Position numbers and translations under genes: made by a program. From Seison nebaliae (taxonomy: Eukaryota > Rotifera > Pararotatoria > Seisonacea > Seisonidae), in contig JALJEE010001494.1 in the NCBI GenBank assembly GCA_023231475.1, positions 56,890 through 120,889 on the forward strand: a stretch of 64,000 bases of DNA, read 5' to 3'. Shown in pieces: positions 27,401-38,394 of this stretch (position 1 is the first letter of the stretch; the number at the start of each line of letters is the position of its first letter). The notes below the pieces were generated by a model. It was not told where the DNA came from, searched no databases, and saw nothing but the letters and a program-made list of their open reading frames with translations.

Positions 27401-29079
27401 TATTCGGAACAGGCATCACCTTTCACAAACGAACACATCTGTTGATGAACGGAATCCTAATAATTTTCTCCCTCCCACTCAATAAATCTCATTGAGAATA
27501 AATCGGGAGAATAAAAAATGAGTTTAGAGACTCGAATTGAAATTGAAAATAATAAAAATTGAAATTGAATTGAAGAGAAATTCGAGAATTTTATATATCG
27601 AAAATTATTTGACTACTTTCCGATTTGAAGTGAGACGATTAAAAAATGGAAATTATATGTCGATTCAAATTTCGTTCTTAAGTGATAACCATTTCAAGAT
27701 AGATAAACAGTAAGACGTCTATATAAGTTTGGTGTGAGAAAAGTTGTCGGAAGTTTCTTGTCAAAAATGAAGTAGATATCTCTCTCAATTACCATCGGAG
27801 ATTGGGAGGAGAATGAGAGGAAGAAAATCATTAGAATTGGAAACTTTAATGAATTCTCTCAAATCTTCAAAAATTTAATCACTTTCCACATAAATTTACT
27901 ATAATTCAATTTTTACAGAGACAAATCAAAAGACGTATAAAATAGTTGGTTTAGATTAAAAGGAGCGTTTATGAATTGAAAGACCACATCAAATATGATT
28001 ATCTTAGTCGTGCTTATATGTCGTCAATGAGAAGAAATTATATAATTACTAATTTTATTATTGTTGTTCTTGTTGTCGTTAAGAGCGATTCCTTCTTCAT
28101 TCTGTTTACATAAGAAGGTGAGAGATTGACACGAATGATAGTGACGAATGTGGAAATATTATTTTGTTTATTAGACAACTATATGGATGGTAAGGAAATA
28201 GATGTTAATTTTATGATGAAACATGGAAACTTATCACTAGTGAGCGTGTACGGAGGGAATGGCAGAGCACATCAACTTATCAATTAATAAATTTTCTTCT
28301 ATTTCTCCTCCTCTTCACTCACATCCCCCCCTTCTCATACACAAATAAATAACATTCTCCGATACTTCACTTTATTAGAAATCATAAAAGAAATTTAAGA
28401 GAATTTACAATTGAAGAATTTAGTTAGTTATCTTTCTTTCTTTCTTCCTTTCCCACCTCATTCCCACAACTCATCGAAATGGGCAGGTAGGTGGTGAGGA
28501 AGAATGAAATCCTCACAAATTCCCCTCAATGGGAAATGATAAGATTTCGTAATAAAACTAAAAATTTCCATTATTACTCATCATCATTATTTATACTTAC
28601 ACTTCTTCACCATCTCATCTCCTATACCAGAAAAGCATTGTCGACTGATAATAAATCATGAAATGTTCGTGACATATCTCACAACTTCCAACAATATATC
28701 ATCTCCATAAATTTATTAGAAGTGGAAGAACATTCCACATCAAACGAACCTTATCATCATCGAGTGGACGAATTGAATTCATAAGTGTGACCTTCTCAAC
28801 ACTCCAATTTTATGAATAATGTCCACGTCCGTTCCCATTTTCATTGACGTTAAAAACGTCCTTTAATTTTGTTGAGAAACGGATATTTTTCCGATGAAAA
28901 ATAAAAATTTAATTTTCTCATTTTTTTTATCTCCTAAATTTCATATTCCACATTAATGGAATTTTTTTTAAATTTTTTAAATTAAAATTTTTTTCAATTT
29001 TCTTTTTAAAATAAGTCATAAAAATAAATTTTTTGAAGAAACACATGTTTTCGATGAAGAATAATAAAATTTCGCTAAC
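24491..29079. other. Upstream part of the large adducin intron; likely promoter region of the nested ORF
   Basis: No coding exon is supported in this 4.6 kb. It contains several simple repeats: (TTA)n at 25124-25152, (ACTA)n-like at about 26245-26270, and (GAA)n at 27185-27233. AT-rich TATATA stretches at about 24525-24570 lie just upstream of the giant ORF start and could be promoter sequence, but nothing proves it. Confidence 0.45.
27185..27233. repeat. (GAA)n microsatellite
   Basis: About 16 tandem GAA/AAG units within the large adducin intron. Confidence 0.9.
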
Positions 29080-31568
29080 CGTTAAGTAATCCAGGTGATT
29101 GCATCATTTCTTTATCATTCTTAACGAGATTATGTTCTTTATAATCAGTTAACGGATCAAATTTGATTTTAGTAAATGGATTTTGTCCTGAAGAATTTCC
29201 ATGAAAAAAAAGTGAAAACCATACAAATAAATGAACCTTTCATTTCCTGCATGACTTGTAAATTGTGTTGTGCTTCCTTTCGGATGATAGCACGACTTGC
29301 TGGTGTTACAATAAATGCTTCTGGTTCCTATATGATAAAATTGAATGGAAAACAATAAAAAAAGAAGAGGAACTAATGGCGAATTGATATCGGGAGGATA
29401 TGAGATCAATGACATATTATTGGACATGTTAGTTTCATTGAGGATTTTGGATGTGTGTCCAGAATCGATTTTATTTTGTATTGATGCTTGTTGCATCAAT
29501 TGTCGTTTACTATTTAATTCTTCTTTATTGTGTAATTTGACGAAATTGTGTTTTGATTCTAATTTGAGTGGAGTACTCGATTTATCAATACCATCATTAT
29601 TTTGAACCCAAGTCGTATAAGTGGAAATCTCTCCATTATGAGACGATCCGATTTCCTTCAATTCTTTCTTCGTATAAACATTCGGCGAATTTAACCATTC
29701 GCCATCATGTCGAATCGAATTTCCATGTCCGTTTGCCACACCAGTACATGTCGGTGGTAATTTCACATCAGAAGCTGTTCCATTTTTATTTAATCGTCTC
29801 GTTATCGGTTTGCGGTATATGTAACCGGTACGATAACCGGCATTATCGAGACATCTCATCAACGCTTCGAAATCCATTTCGCCCAATTTCCATTTGTGCT
29901 CTCCATTGTCAATTCCAGTAATACATTTACCAATCGTTCCACGTTCAATTCGTTCACGAACTTGTTGTTGAGATGCTTTGGAAGGTCGATGTAACTTATC
30001 CACATCTCCACCAACAGCTGATAACGATTTAATTTGACGACGACAAGCAACCACTAAATTCACACAATAATACCATGCTTCTTCGATTGTTTCTCCACAA
30101 CATAAAACTCCTGAATTAATGAGAAATAAAATTTTGTTGAGTGATCCCAAATTACGAATGAGAATTGCTTTCTCTTCATCGTTCATTAACATTCCATAGA
30201 ATTCATGATAGGAGCAATTTGAACAAATCATACTCTCTTGACTCAATGCCAACAATCCACATTTCATATTCGATACACTGATGATATCGTCATTCTGTAA
30301 ATAAATGATACATTTGATATCTGGTCTCGCTTCTTGAATACTAGCATGAATCGTAAAGATTCCTTTATTCACTCCGAAGGTGGTAGAACCTTCATCTAAA
30401 ATATTTCCATCTAAATCTAATCGAATTAATGATGAAGCTGTTATTTCATGATATAATAATCCGAATGGATTCGTTAAAAAATGTTGTGTTTCCGAACAAA
30501 TTCTCAACTAGAAATATTAATGTAAATAAAAATTTGGAGATGAAGGATTAATGAATGGAAAATAATGGAATAGAAACCGTTATATTATTATGAATTCCAT
30601 TCGTCCATCCAAACATATCGATCAATCGGAATAATGATGCCAATTTACATCTCGTTAATCGTTCACCTTTCGAATATAACGCCGTATCACAACCACGAAT
30701 ATCATTTATCGGAATCACCACATGACCTGCACGAAAAATGCACATTTTATTAATTTCTAATTTTCCCATTTTTTTCCACAAAATAATTATAAAATATTTC
30801 TTCAATTAACGGATGATGTGGAAATAAATGGAAAATATAAGATAACACTCTTCCGTCGATTCTGGAATTATGGAATCGATCAATGAAAAAGAAGAAAATG
30901 TGTCGATGGAAAAAAAAATCAAAAATTTTCTAGAAATCGAAAGAAAGAAGCAGGACAGAATAACGAAATTCACAAATTCTCTAATTCTCTCCCATCGAAG
31001 TAGTTCACATGCAATCGAAAGTCACAAAACGTTTCCATTCTAGACACAAATATGTTTAAAAAAAAAAAATGATGGAAATAATTCTATGATCATATTACCT
31101 CGACTAGTAAATTTTCGTTCTTTTTTATAAGAAAAAAAAATATTTTAAAAAAAAATATTTTAAAAAAAAATTGTTCGAAAGATAATTATGAGGGAGAAGT
31201 AGAATTGATGGAATTAATGAGAACAAACCTCGATTTGACATGTTCATGGCATTCGAATATTTTGATGAAGATGCAGCTCGTTGAGATGGTAATAACATTT
31301 CACTAATTTGCTGTAAGGCGATTAATGAGTGTGGATGTGGTCCATGACGTTGTTGATCAGCGATAATCGCTTCCAATTCATCGCAGAATGCCTGAGAATT
31401 CAATATCATAGTGACACGTTGACGTTGGACCATTTGTCTCATATCTTCTTTCACATCAGCTGGTCGCTGTAAATCTTTCATTTGTTCATGATTCAACATC
31501 TCTTCGTCGATTTGGGAATCGTGAAAATGACCGTTTTGAATAACGTCGCCCATTCCATTGTTTTTCAT
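29080..31568 (-). CDS. hts: Adducin, head and neck exons (aldolase class II-like domain)
   Basis: Exons, in reading order: 31229-31568, 30578-30726, 29374-30507, 29237-29327 and 29080-29187. Their introns are 502, 70, 46 and 49 bp, and the gene continues to exons at 14238-14401 and 13990-14181. The head domain reads through the junctions as in known adducins: GHVVIPINDIRG, then LFRLIDMFGW, ITLRICSETQHFL, PFGLLYHEITASSL, then AGYRTGYIYRKP and EPEAFIVTPASRAIIRKEA, and finally GQNPFTKIKFDPLTDYKEH. Adducin caps and bundles actin and recruits spectrin at the membrane cortex. The head domain has the class II aldolase fold but is not an enzyme in the family. The start ATG lies five bases after a TTTTCCAG acceptor, so a 5'UTR intron or a trans-splice site is likely. 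Full length is 725 aa. Confidence 0.94.
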
Positions 31569-32509
31569 TTGAACTGGAAAATTTTAGAAAATTTTTTTTA
31601 TTAAAAATTTTAAAACTTTCAATATTTTCTGTCATGACGTCCACACAGTTCTCTTGATATAATACTACTTTTTGAAATGTCTCCAACAAGAAGAAAGGAG
31701 AGTGGATGAAAAAAGAATGAAATCTAAAAATGGAAAAATAGTTTTTGTGTGTCGATATAGAGAAATTAGGAGAATTGAGAGAATTGGATGAATCGAATGG
31801 ATTTTTGATGAAAGAACGTGAATGATGATGGCGAAGACGAATTAGAGAAACGATCGAATTTAGATGGTTATTGGGAAATTTCAATCAAAATTTCTAGTTG
31901 TCTTTTTAATTGGCGAGATGTGATATGGGAGAGCGAAAAGTAGAAGAGAATATTTACTTCGTTTTCTCCACATACTCCCCCGTCAATAAGACGATGTCAA
32001 TGATGTTAATGGACTTTAGCAGATGATAATGTTTCTATTTGATTGGCGTTTGTCATTTGTTGGAGGGGGAGAGCAAATTAAACTGGCGAGTTGAATGATT
32101 GATGTTGAAAGGAACTCGTATTCATCTTTATGAGATGGTGATAATACTTCGTCATATCAAAAAAAGAATTGATAAGAAAAATAGAATTTATTTAAAAACA
32201 GATTTCTTTTGAGAAATTTCAAATTTTTAATCGATGGAATACATAATGAGAATGGAGTAATTGATAGATGGGCAGAGGAGAGTCATGTGCATTCCGAATA
32301 CTATAAACCGATTGTAGTTACCTCACAATGCATGGAAGATATTAATAATTTTTATTCACTCATATCCTCACTGATTTGCATTGGAGAATTCATTCAATTA
32401 ATTTCGGAATATAAAGAAAAGAATTCGGAGGGAATAAAATAGAAAATGGGAGGAATAGAATGAAATTGACAGACAGACAGACAAGCCAAAATACAGAGAG
32501 AAAGAGAGA

Positions 32510-32552
<43 letters not shown>

Positions 32553-33134
32553 GAGTAAAATAATGAAATTAATTGAAGAGATGAGAGAGAAGGAAGGGAG
32601 ACAGATGGAGAGCAATGAAGCCGCACCAAATTCTGTTGAATGTGGAAAGCCAATTTATCTTAAAATGCCATTCTCTCATGTTTTTGTTGGTGGCAGCGGG
32701 CTAAATGAATCGACTAGACGTTTAATAAAGAGAAGGGAAGTAAAAGGAATTGATTAAATGAAAAAAATTTATTTTTAAATTTTCAACTTAAGTTTTCGGC
32801 TGAAGAAAAGTTCTTTTCTTTTTTTTATTTTTAAAAAATTCTTTAGATACTTCTCCTTGTTGTTGTTGATTCTTGTTCTTGTTATTGGTATAGTAGTTGG
32901 TGTGTGGAAGATGGAAATGATGAATAATTTATTTGTTTTTTCTTCTAATAAAATTGAATGAAGTGATATATTTGTGTGAGACAATAGAATGATTTGTTGA
33001 AAGGAGGAAATATTCATGTGAATTGTCTTGTCTGTTTGTCTTCCATCAATCATCATCATTGTCTTCTTCCTCTATTACGGCAATTTATCATTTCTATTAT
33101 TTTCTAAATTTAAATTATTCTTCTTTTCCACTTT
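31569..33134. other. Intergenic region, includes a (GA)n microsatellite
   Basis: No gene is supported. A (GA)n-rich run occupies about 32494-32548. Open frames over this run are repeat artefacts. The region holds the adducin 5' flank or 5'UTR and the 3' flank of the Pro-rich gene. Confidence 0.5.
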
Positions 33135-33551
33135 TCACTGTTGTTGGTAACCTCCAAAGCCGATTGTTTGATTCGGAGGATATCCACCTTGTCCCTGATA
33201 CATGTACGGATTAGGTTGTGGGGGAATTGCCGGTTGTTGTTGTTGGGCGTAAGGACATGTGGGAGATATGGGTCTGATGGGTGAGATGGGTCTCATTATC
33301 GGTGATATCGGTCTCATTGGTGGTGAGATGGGACGTTGAAGAGGTGGAGAAATTGGTCGACCGATTTGACTTCCAGGTATTCCAGGATTGTAATTAGGAA
33401 GGTTTGGTGGAATATATCGATCATAGTTGGGTTGGTAGTTGAAACCGGATTGGTTAGGTTGTGGCATATATTGTGCTTGTGGTGGTTGCACAGGAATATT
33501 AGGATTATATCCGTAAGGATTCTTATCTGGTTTTGAATTTTTCTCACCCAT
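33135..33551 (-). CDS. Small Pro/Gln/Tyr-rich protein with RPISP repeats
   Basis: A 138-aa frame starts at ATG 33551; the open frame extends five codons further upstream without an ATG. The N-terminus has the form of a lipid-anchor candidate (MGEKNSKPDK), though I cannot confirm an N-myristoylation site. The middle carries five RPISP-containing repeats (PISPPL, PISPPM, PISPIM, PISPI, PISPT types). The C-terminus is rich in Gln, Pro, Gly and Tyr, with GGYPPNQ and FGGYQQQ. There is no signal peptide and no recognised domain. A TTTTAG acceptor-like site lies 15 bases before the ATG. The gene is divergent to MORN3. The function is unknown; the composition resembles intrinsically disordered adaptor or shell-type proteins. 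Confidence 0.7.
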   Translation of the reverse strand: MGEKNSKPDKNPYGYNPNIPVQPPQAQYMPQPNQSGFNYQPNYDRYIPPNLPNYNPGIPGSQIGRPISPPLQRPISPPMRPISPIMRPISPIRPISPTCPYAQQQQPAIPPQPNPYMYQGQGGYPPNQTIGFGGYQQQ

Positions 33552-34130
33552 AATGAAGAAAATCAACTAAAATTTTCTTCTAATTGTTTGCTGAAAGAGA
33601 ATGTTTTATGATATTTTTTTTTTAAATAAAATTATTATTAGTCGTTTAGGATGAATACATTTATCTGTCAATCTATTAATCCTTTACCTTAAACTAATTA
33701 CCATCGACACAGAATAGTCTCTAGTCATACCGATGTCGTTTCGATGACGTCAATTGTGTTTTCAGATAAAAAATTTTTTGATTTTCCTCAAATCATCTTC
33801 TCCGTCCCTTTAATTAATGATTAATCGTCATAACCTTACCAATAAATCACATGATTTCTCAGTCGAAATGAATTATTACTCAACTTGTCAGTTTTAGTAA
33901 TTTACTAGTTAGATCTTAATCGGAATTTTGCTAAACTTAAATTTTGAGAATTTTGGAAAAATTAAAAATTCATCTCTAATTTTTTCAATCTGCAATTCGC
34001 TCAGTTGTCATGGCAACTATTGCTTACTCGAGAAGTAAATAAACTAAATGTAAAATTGAAATGAATATAATTGAATTGAATGAAAACTTAAGTTTCATCT
34101 AGGATTTAATTTCGGGCTAATAACACCACC
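33552..34130. other. Bidirectional intergenic region between the Pro-rich gene and MORN3
   Basis: This is 0.58 kb between divergent start codons, presumably containing both promoters. I see no clear TATA box or other defined site. Confidence 0.45.
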
Positions 34131-35329
34131 ATGAATGGACAGTTGAGAAAACGGGAGAAGTTCAAGTCGAAATGGGTTCTCGCCGATGAGCAAGCTAGAA
34201 AGAACGGTATTCGATGTAAGATTTATGAGACGAATGGAAATACTTATGCTGGTGAATGGAAAGATAATAAGAGACATGGTAAAGGATCATATTTTTGGAA
34301 GGAAACTCATTTAGTATATGAAGGTGATTGGTTAGAAGGTAATCGGACTGGTTACGGAATGATCAGTCATCAAACAGAGAAAGGAGATTTGAGGAAATTA
34401 TACGCAGGAAATTGGCATATGAATAAACGTCATGGTCAGGGAACATATTTCTATGAAAACGGAGATTATTATGAAGGCGAATGGGTCAATGATGTGAGAG
34501 AAGGTTGGGGAAAGATGATGCACAGTAATGGTGATTCGTATGAAGGATATTGGTCAAATAATCTCCGACATGGTCTCGGTATGTACATTTTCGGTTCATA
34601 TTTATTTCTCTCATTTATTAATACTCTTCAATTAAACTTTAGCGAATGGTGATCGATATGAAGGCGGTTGGCATGAAGATGTTCGACATGGAGAAGGAAA
34701 ATTCTTCTTTCGAAAAAAACGACGATTATATGAAGGCGAATGGAACATGAATACTCCCATTCATGGAGAATTCACCGATATTGTCGGTCATGAAGATGAT
34801 CTTGATTATGAATCGGTTAATCGTAATCAATTAGACGAGACGATTATGTTGCCGAAAGTTTGTATATTCTTCTCCATCTTTCTTTTCGTCATTTTAATTT
34901 TCGTCATTTTCATTTTCAAATTTTAATTTCCTCTAAATTTCATATTAATTTATTTTGATTTCTTCTAATTTTCTTATAAATTTTTTTTTTTTTTTTTTAG
35001 TGTTTTCTAAATGAGAAGAAATAGTCAGTTCAATAATTTTTCGTTTTCTTTCAATTTCCAATTAACTAAATGTCTTATCTTCAACTTCTAATCGATTAGG
35101 ACCGGGACAAATTCGAAACTGAAAGATTTAAGAAGATGTTCGATGAATTTGATACAGTTGTCGTCGATAAATACTATGAGGAGATTAATGAGAAGGAGAT
35201 GGAAACGATTGATGACTTTGCTCGAATAGCTAAGGAATGCGTTCACAACTATAGGGTTTCCTTCAAATATTTAGTTCAAATCTATTCAATCTCTTGTTCT
35301 TTCCTCCTTAGACTTTTCGCTCACGATAA
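34131..35329 (+). CDS. MORN3: MORN repeat-containing protein 3
   Basis: Exons 34131-34578, 34643-34857, 35100-35255 and 35312-35329 join in phase to give 278 aa (human MORN3 is 240). After a basic N-terminus comes the MORN3-specific block DEQARKNGIRCKIYETNG. Then follow about seven MORN repeats of the form YxGxWxxxxxHGxG (for example YAGEWKDNKRHGKGS, YEGEWVNDVREGWGK, YEGGWHEDVRHGEGK) and an acidic C-terminal tail. The start is the ATG in ACCACCATG. The last 18-bp coding exon is the weakest part of the model; reading through the last donor would give a slightly longer end. MORN3 is known from testis and sperm and from ciliated lineages, so it supports retained flagellar or ciliary biology here. 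Confidence 0.9.
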
Positions 35330-36277
35330 GATAAAACATTTAGAATGAAATATCAGAATCAGTAATTCTTCATCATTCTCATCCTTCCATTCATCCCATT
35401 AGTTGTTATTTTTTTGTTTTTATCTTCACATTCATTCTTCTTTCCACAATTTTATCCTTTTTCATTTGTTTGAACACTTTAATTTGAACTAGAAACATAT
35501 TCGTAGAAATAGAATATTCTTCTTATTCATCATTCTATATTCATGTTCTTGAGTTTTATCTACCACAATTGTGTTCTTTCTTTCAATTTTCCCGATTTCC
35601 GTCTTTTCTTCTACCGAGTAAACGTTTGAAATTTGTTTGCAACTGAAATTTATAAATTGATTATTCGTCTTCACAACTTAATGAAATTGTTCAAAAAGCT
35701 TCTGAAATTCGAAAATTTTATGGAAGATTCATTTTTCAATAAACTCAAGTTCCATATTCAAATAGAATATACCTATCCCAAAAATGGGAGAAAAGTTCCC
35801 CACGATTTTTTTAGGATGATTATGGATAGAATATTGAAGTTGTATAAAAAAATGATATTTGATGAAAAATATCAAATTTTTTAAAAGAAGAACAAATTAA
35901 AAGATTGATTTGAATGTTAAAATAATTTATTTGATGATAAAAAAAAATGATCAAGAAATAAATTCTTACGAAATAGTTGGAACTAGTTGAAAGGGGGGTG
36001 GGGAATGGGATCTTAGGAAATTCAGGGGAAATAGTTCAGAAGGATCACACAATGATAAGTTCGATTGTCCACTGATGAGAAAAGGATGAGAGAAAATTTA
36101 ATATTGAACTTATCGATGATCTTTCATATAAACTATTTCATCTAAATGAGAAGGTGTCATCGGTGGAAAAAAATATGAAAAATAGAAATAAATAAAATAT
36201 TCGAGAAGATTATTTTGAAAATTTTCTTTCAATTTCATCTTCTTCTTAATGTTTTCTTTGAATGATTTCCATCACAA
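35330..36277. other. Intergenic region with an unassigned open frame
   Basis: An 83-codon Lys/Phe-rich frame without an upstream ATG runs on the plus strand (35633-35884, first internal ATG at about 35681). It has no domain I recognise and no convincing splice partner, so I do not call it a gene. The rest is AT-rich flank. Confidence 0.4.
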
Positions 36278-36649
36278 TTAGTAGTAATAATGATGTCGTC
36301 CTCGTCCTCGTCCTCGGCCTCGACTTCGACCTCGTCGACCACTTTGATATGTTGACGGATAGTGACTGTAGGAATAAGTGTTGTAATATGGAGAGGAGTG
36401 ATAATAGTCGTTCAATCCATATCCGTTGTAGTAGTAGTAAGTTCCGTAAGAATTGTAATGTCTCTTGTCCTTCTCGAACATTTGGGAGCTGTTCCAGAAT
36501 TTCGTGATTTCTTCCAGTTGTTCATACTGTAACTTGAGATTATCATATTCCTTTTGTAGTTGCATCATCTTTTCGTCTTCTTCGTGATGATCGGCGAGTA
36601 TCATCGATAATCCGATGGAAATGATAAATAGACTAAAAATTATCTTCAT
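36278..36649 (-). CDS. Small secreted Tyr-rich protein with Arg-Gly tail
   Basis: The frame is 123 aa and has a clear signal peptide (MKIIFSLFIISIGLSMILA). A short acidic, coiled-coil-like segment follows (about residues 20-55, EEDEKMMQLQKEYDNLKLQ). Next is a Tyr/Ser/Asn-rich stretch (about 60-103) and then a tail of RGRSRGRGRGRGR ending in HHYYY. It is intronless, with a TATA box at an appropriate distance. No family is recognised. The composition suggests a secreted structural, adhesive or cationic peptide, but this is only inferred. Confidence in the gene is good because signal peptide, TATA and full frame agree. Confidence 0.75.
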   Translation of the reverse strand: MKIIFSLFIISIGLSMILADHHEEDEKMMQLQKEYDNLKLQYEQLEEITKFWNSSQMFEKDKRHYNSYGTYYYYNGYGLNDYYHSSPYYNTYSYSHYPSTYQSGRRGRSRGRGRGRGRHHYYY

Positions 36650-36716
36650 ATTTTAGTGTGGTTGGAATGAGAGAATTCTAATTCTTATGAACTGATTTAT
36701 TAGAAATATATTTCGC

Positions 36717-36724
36717 TTTTTATA
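36717..36724 (-). promoter_or_regulatory. TATA box of the small secreted protein gene
   Basis: TATAAAAA on the minus strand lies 68-75 bases upstream of the ATG at 36649, leaving room for a short 5'UTR. It is the clearest core promoter element in the window. Confidence 0.65.
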
Positions 36725-36850
36725 CTGATTTCCTATGAATCCCTCATGTGATTTTCATCAGATTTAAAAATGTCAAAACAAATTGAACGATTAAACTTTA
36801 TTAAAGAAATTAAATTAAATAAAAATTTGACAGGAGTTCTCTTTATAAAA

Positions 36851-37737
36851 TTAATTGGGAATTAATTGTCGTTCTTTAATGAGAACGGTCTGATTGAGAT
36901 AAGAGATATTTGTGTATAAAATTCGATAATCCACAATTCCCATTTCTCCTTTTTCACTGTTCTTTTGAGTTGGTTGGGGAATGGTACATTCATGTTTAAT
37001 TGTGAGTGGACGAAGTCCTTCTACAATTCGTTTCTCCTCCTGTAATAACTTCAATTCTTCCATGGCTGATTCTTTTAACTTCCTTTTTCTCAATTTCTTC
37101 CTTTTATTTTCTACATTCAATTCAATAAAAATATTACTCGTATGCGATCGACGACGGTTACTTCGACGACGACCTACCACTACATTTTTTTCATCGTCCG
37201 ATCCTTCCGGTTTCCATTCATCGTCATTCCCTGATAAGTCGGAGGACTCGGACGAAATAGATGATTTTAAAATAAGTTCATCTTTCTCCGTCGTTTCTCC
37301 TTCCAACGATTCAGACGACGATAATTTAAATAATTTCTTCTTTTTCTTCTTTTCCTCCTTCGAAATTTTCAACTTTTTAATTTCAAAGAAGAAAATTATT
37401 TGAATGGAATTTAAATTAATTTTAAACTTTCAATAATTCTTTTCTTCTCAATTCGTGTTCTTTCTGACGTTGTTTCCTTTCTTCGTTAATTTGTCTTTCG
37501 ATAAATTCTAATAAACCATTTCGTCGCAATTCTTTCTCATCCTCCCAAGTATTTCTTCATAAAAACTCTCCAATAAATGAATTTGATTAAAGAAAATGAA
37601 CTTGTTCTTATTCTTCCATCTGATTAAGTACTCGACCGATCCCTATGACTGATTTAGAAACGATCGAAGGAAAAAGAACTAACATTATTCCATCTCTTCC
37701 CAAGTATTCGGTCAATATGTTCGCGAAGTTTGGTCAT
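36851..37737 (-). CDS. Chromodomain protein (divergent HP1/CBX-like)
   Basis: Four exons, 37684-37737, 37602-37642, 37428-37554 and 36851-37372, with introns of 41, 47 and 55 bp, give 247 aa. Across three exons the frame reads REHIDRILGKRW, then NNGSVEYLIRWKNKN, then NTWEDEKELRRNGLLEFIE. This is a chromodomain (family pattern VEKILDKR...VEYLVKWKG...NTWEPEENL...LIEAFE) at residues about 4-55. The tryptophan of the methyl-lysine cage (IRWK) is present. The first aromatic position is replaced and the loop before NTWE is two residues shorter than in HP1, so histone-mark binding may differ. The rest is Lys/Glu- and Ser-rich with a basic patch (GRRRSNRRRS) suited to nuclear localisation. I see no chromoshadow domain. 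An antisense open frame on the plus strand masks exons 1 and 2. Confidence 0.82.
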
Positions 37738-38394
37738 GCAAACTCACTGAAACAAACACTTAATTCTTCCTCTTATTTTCAAACTGAAAAACGACTCTTG
37801 CTAGATGATTATGTCAATCAGTTATACCTCATACACTTTCTCCATTATATTACTAACATTTTTATCGTTCTTACATAATTCTTAATGATATTATTCATCA
37901 AAATTAAGAAAATTATTTTACGAATGATGAAGAGGGGGAACGAAAATATTCTTTTTACAATTTAAGCTCACCAATTATTTCCATTTAGTTTTCGCACCTT
38001 TTTAAATTTTCAAATTACGTTTTCTTTTCTAGTTCAGTTCACTAATCATCTTATTCCACAATATTTCCCCTCTGGAGAAATTCAGTTTCTTCCGATCATC
38101 CAGTCAATTTGTTATTGGAGAATAATTGAATTTAATGTAGTTACCCAATTTCGTTTTATAAATTTTTTAAATTTCTATGAATTCACTTCCGATTTTAATT
38201 AACTTTTAAATCACATTCAATTTTAAACCGATAAATAATTTTATATAAGAAATTGAATTTTCCAATACGATATTGGGAATTCAATATATTGATAGAAACG
38301 AATAATTTAGTTTTACAAAACATTTTTTATAACTTTATTAAATTTTCTTTAATCGTTCTTAGTTTTCTGCCATTCCAGATCCAATTAGTCAATA
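37738..38394. other. Intergenic region between divergent genes
   Basis: This AT-rich stretch lies between the chromodomain gene (-) and the LOTUS-domain gene (+). No additional exon, and no NYN nuclease coding, is visible. Confidence 0.45.

Noticed and set aside
32390-32653. Ser/Leu-rich minus-strand ORFs
   Set aside because: They are translations of the (GA)n microsatellite.
35633-35884. 83-codon Lys/Phe-rich frame after MORN3
   Set aside because: It begins without an ATG, has no family similarity and no phase-consistent partner exon. It may be a relic but is not supported.
37645-37878. 77-codon plus-strand ORF with a good ATG that looks like a small gene
   Set aside because: Its minus strand encodes the chromodomain across two exons with matching phases and strong family similarity, so the plus ORF is an antisense shadow.
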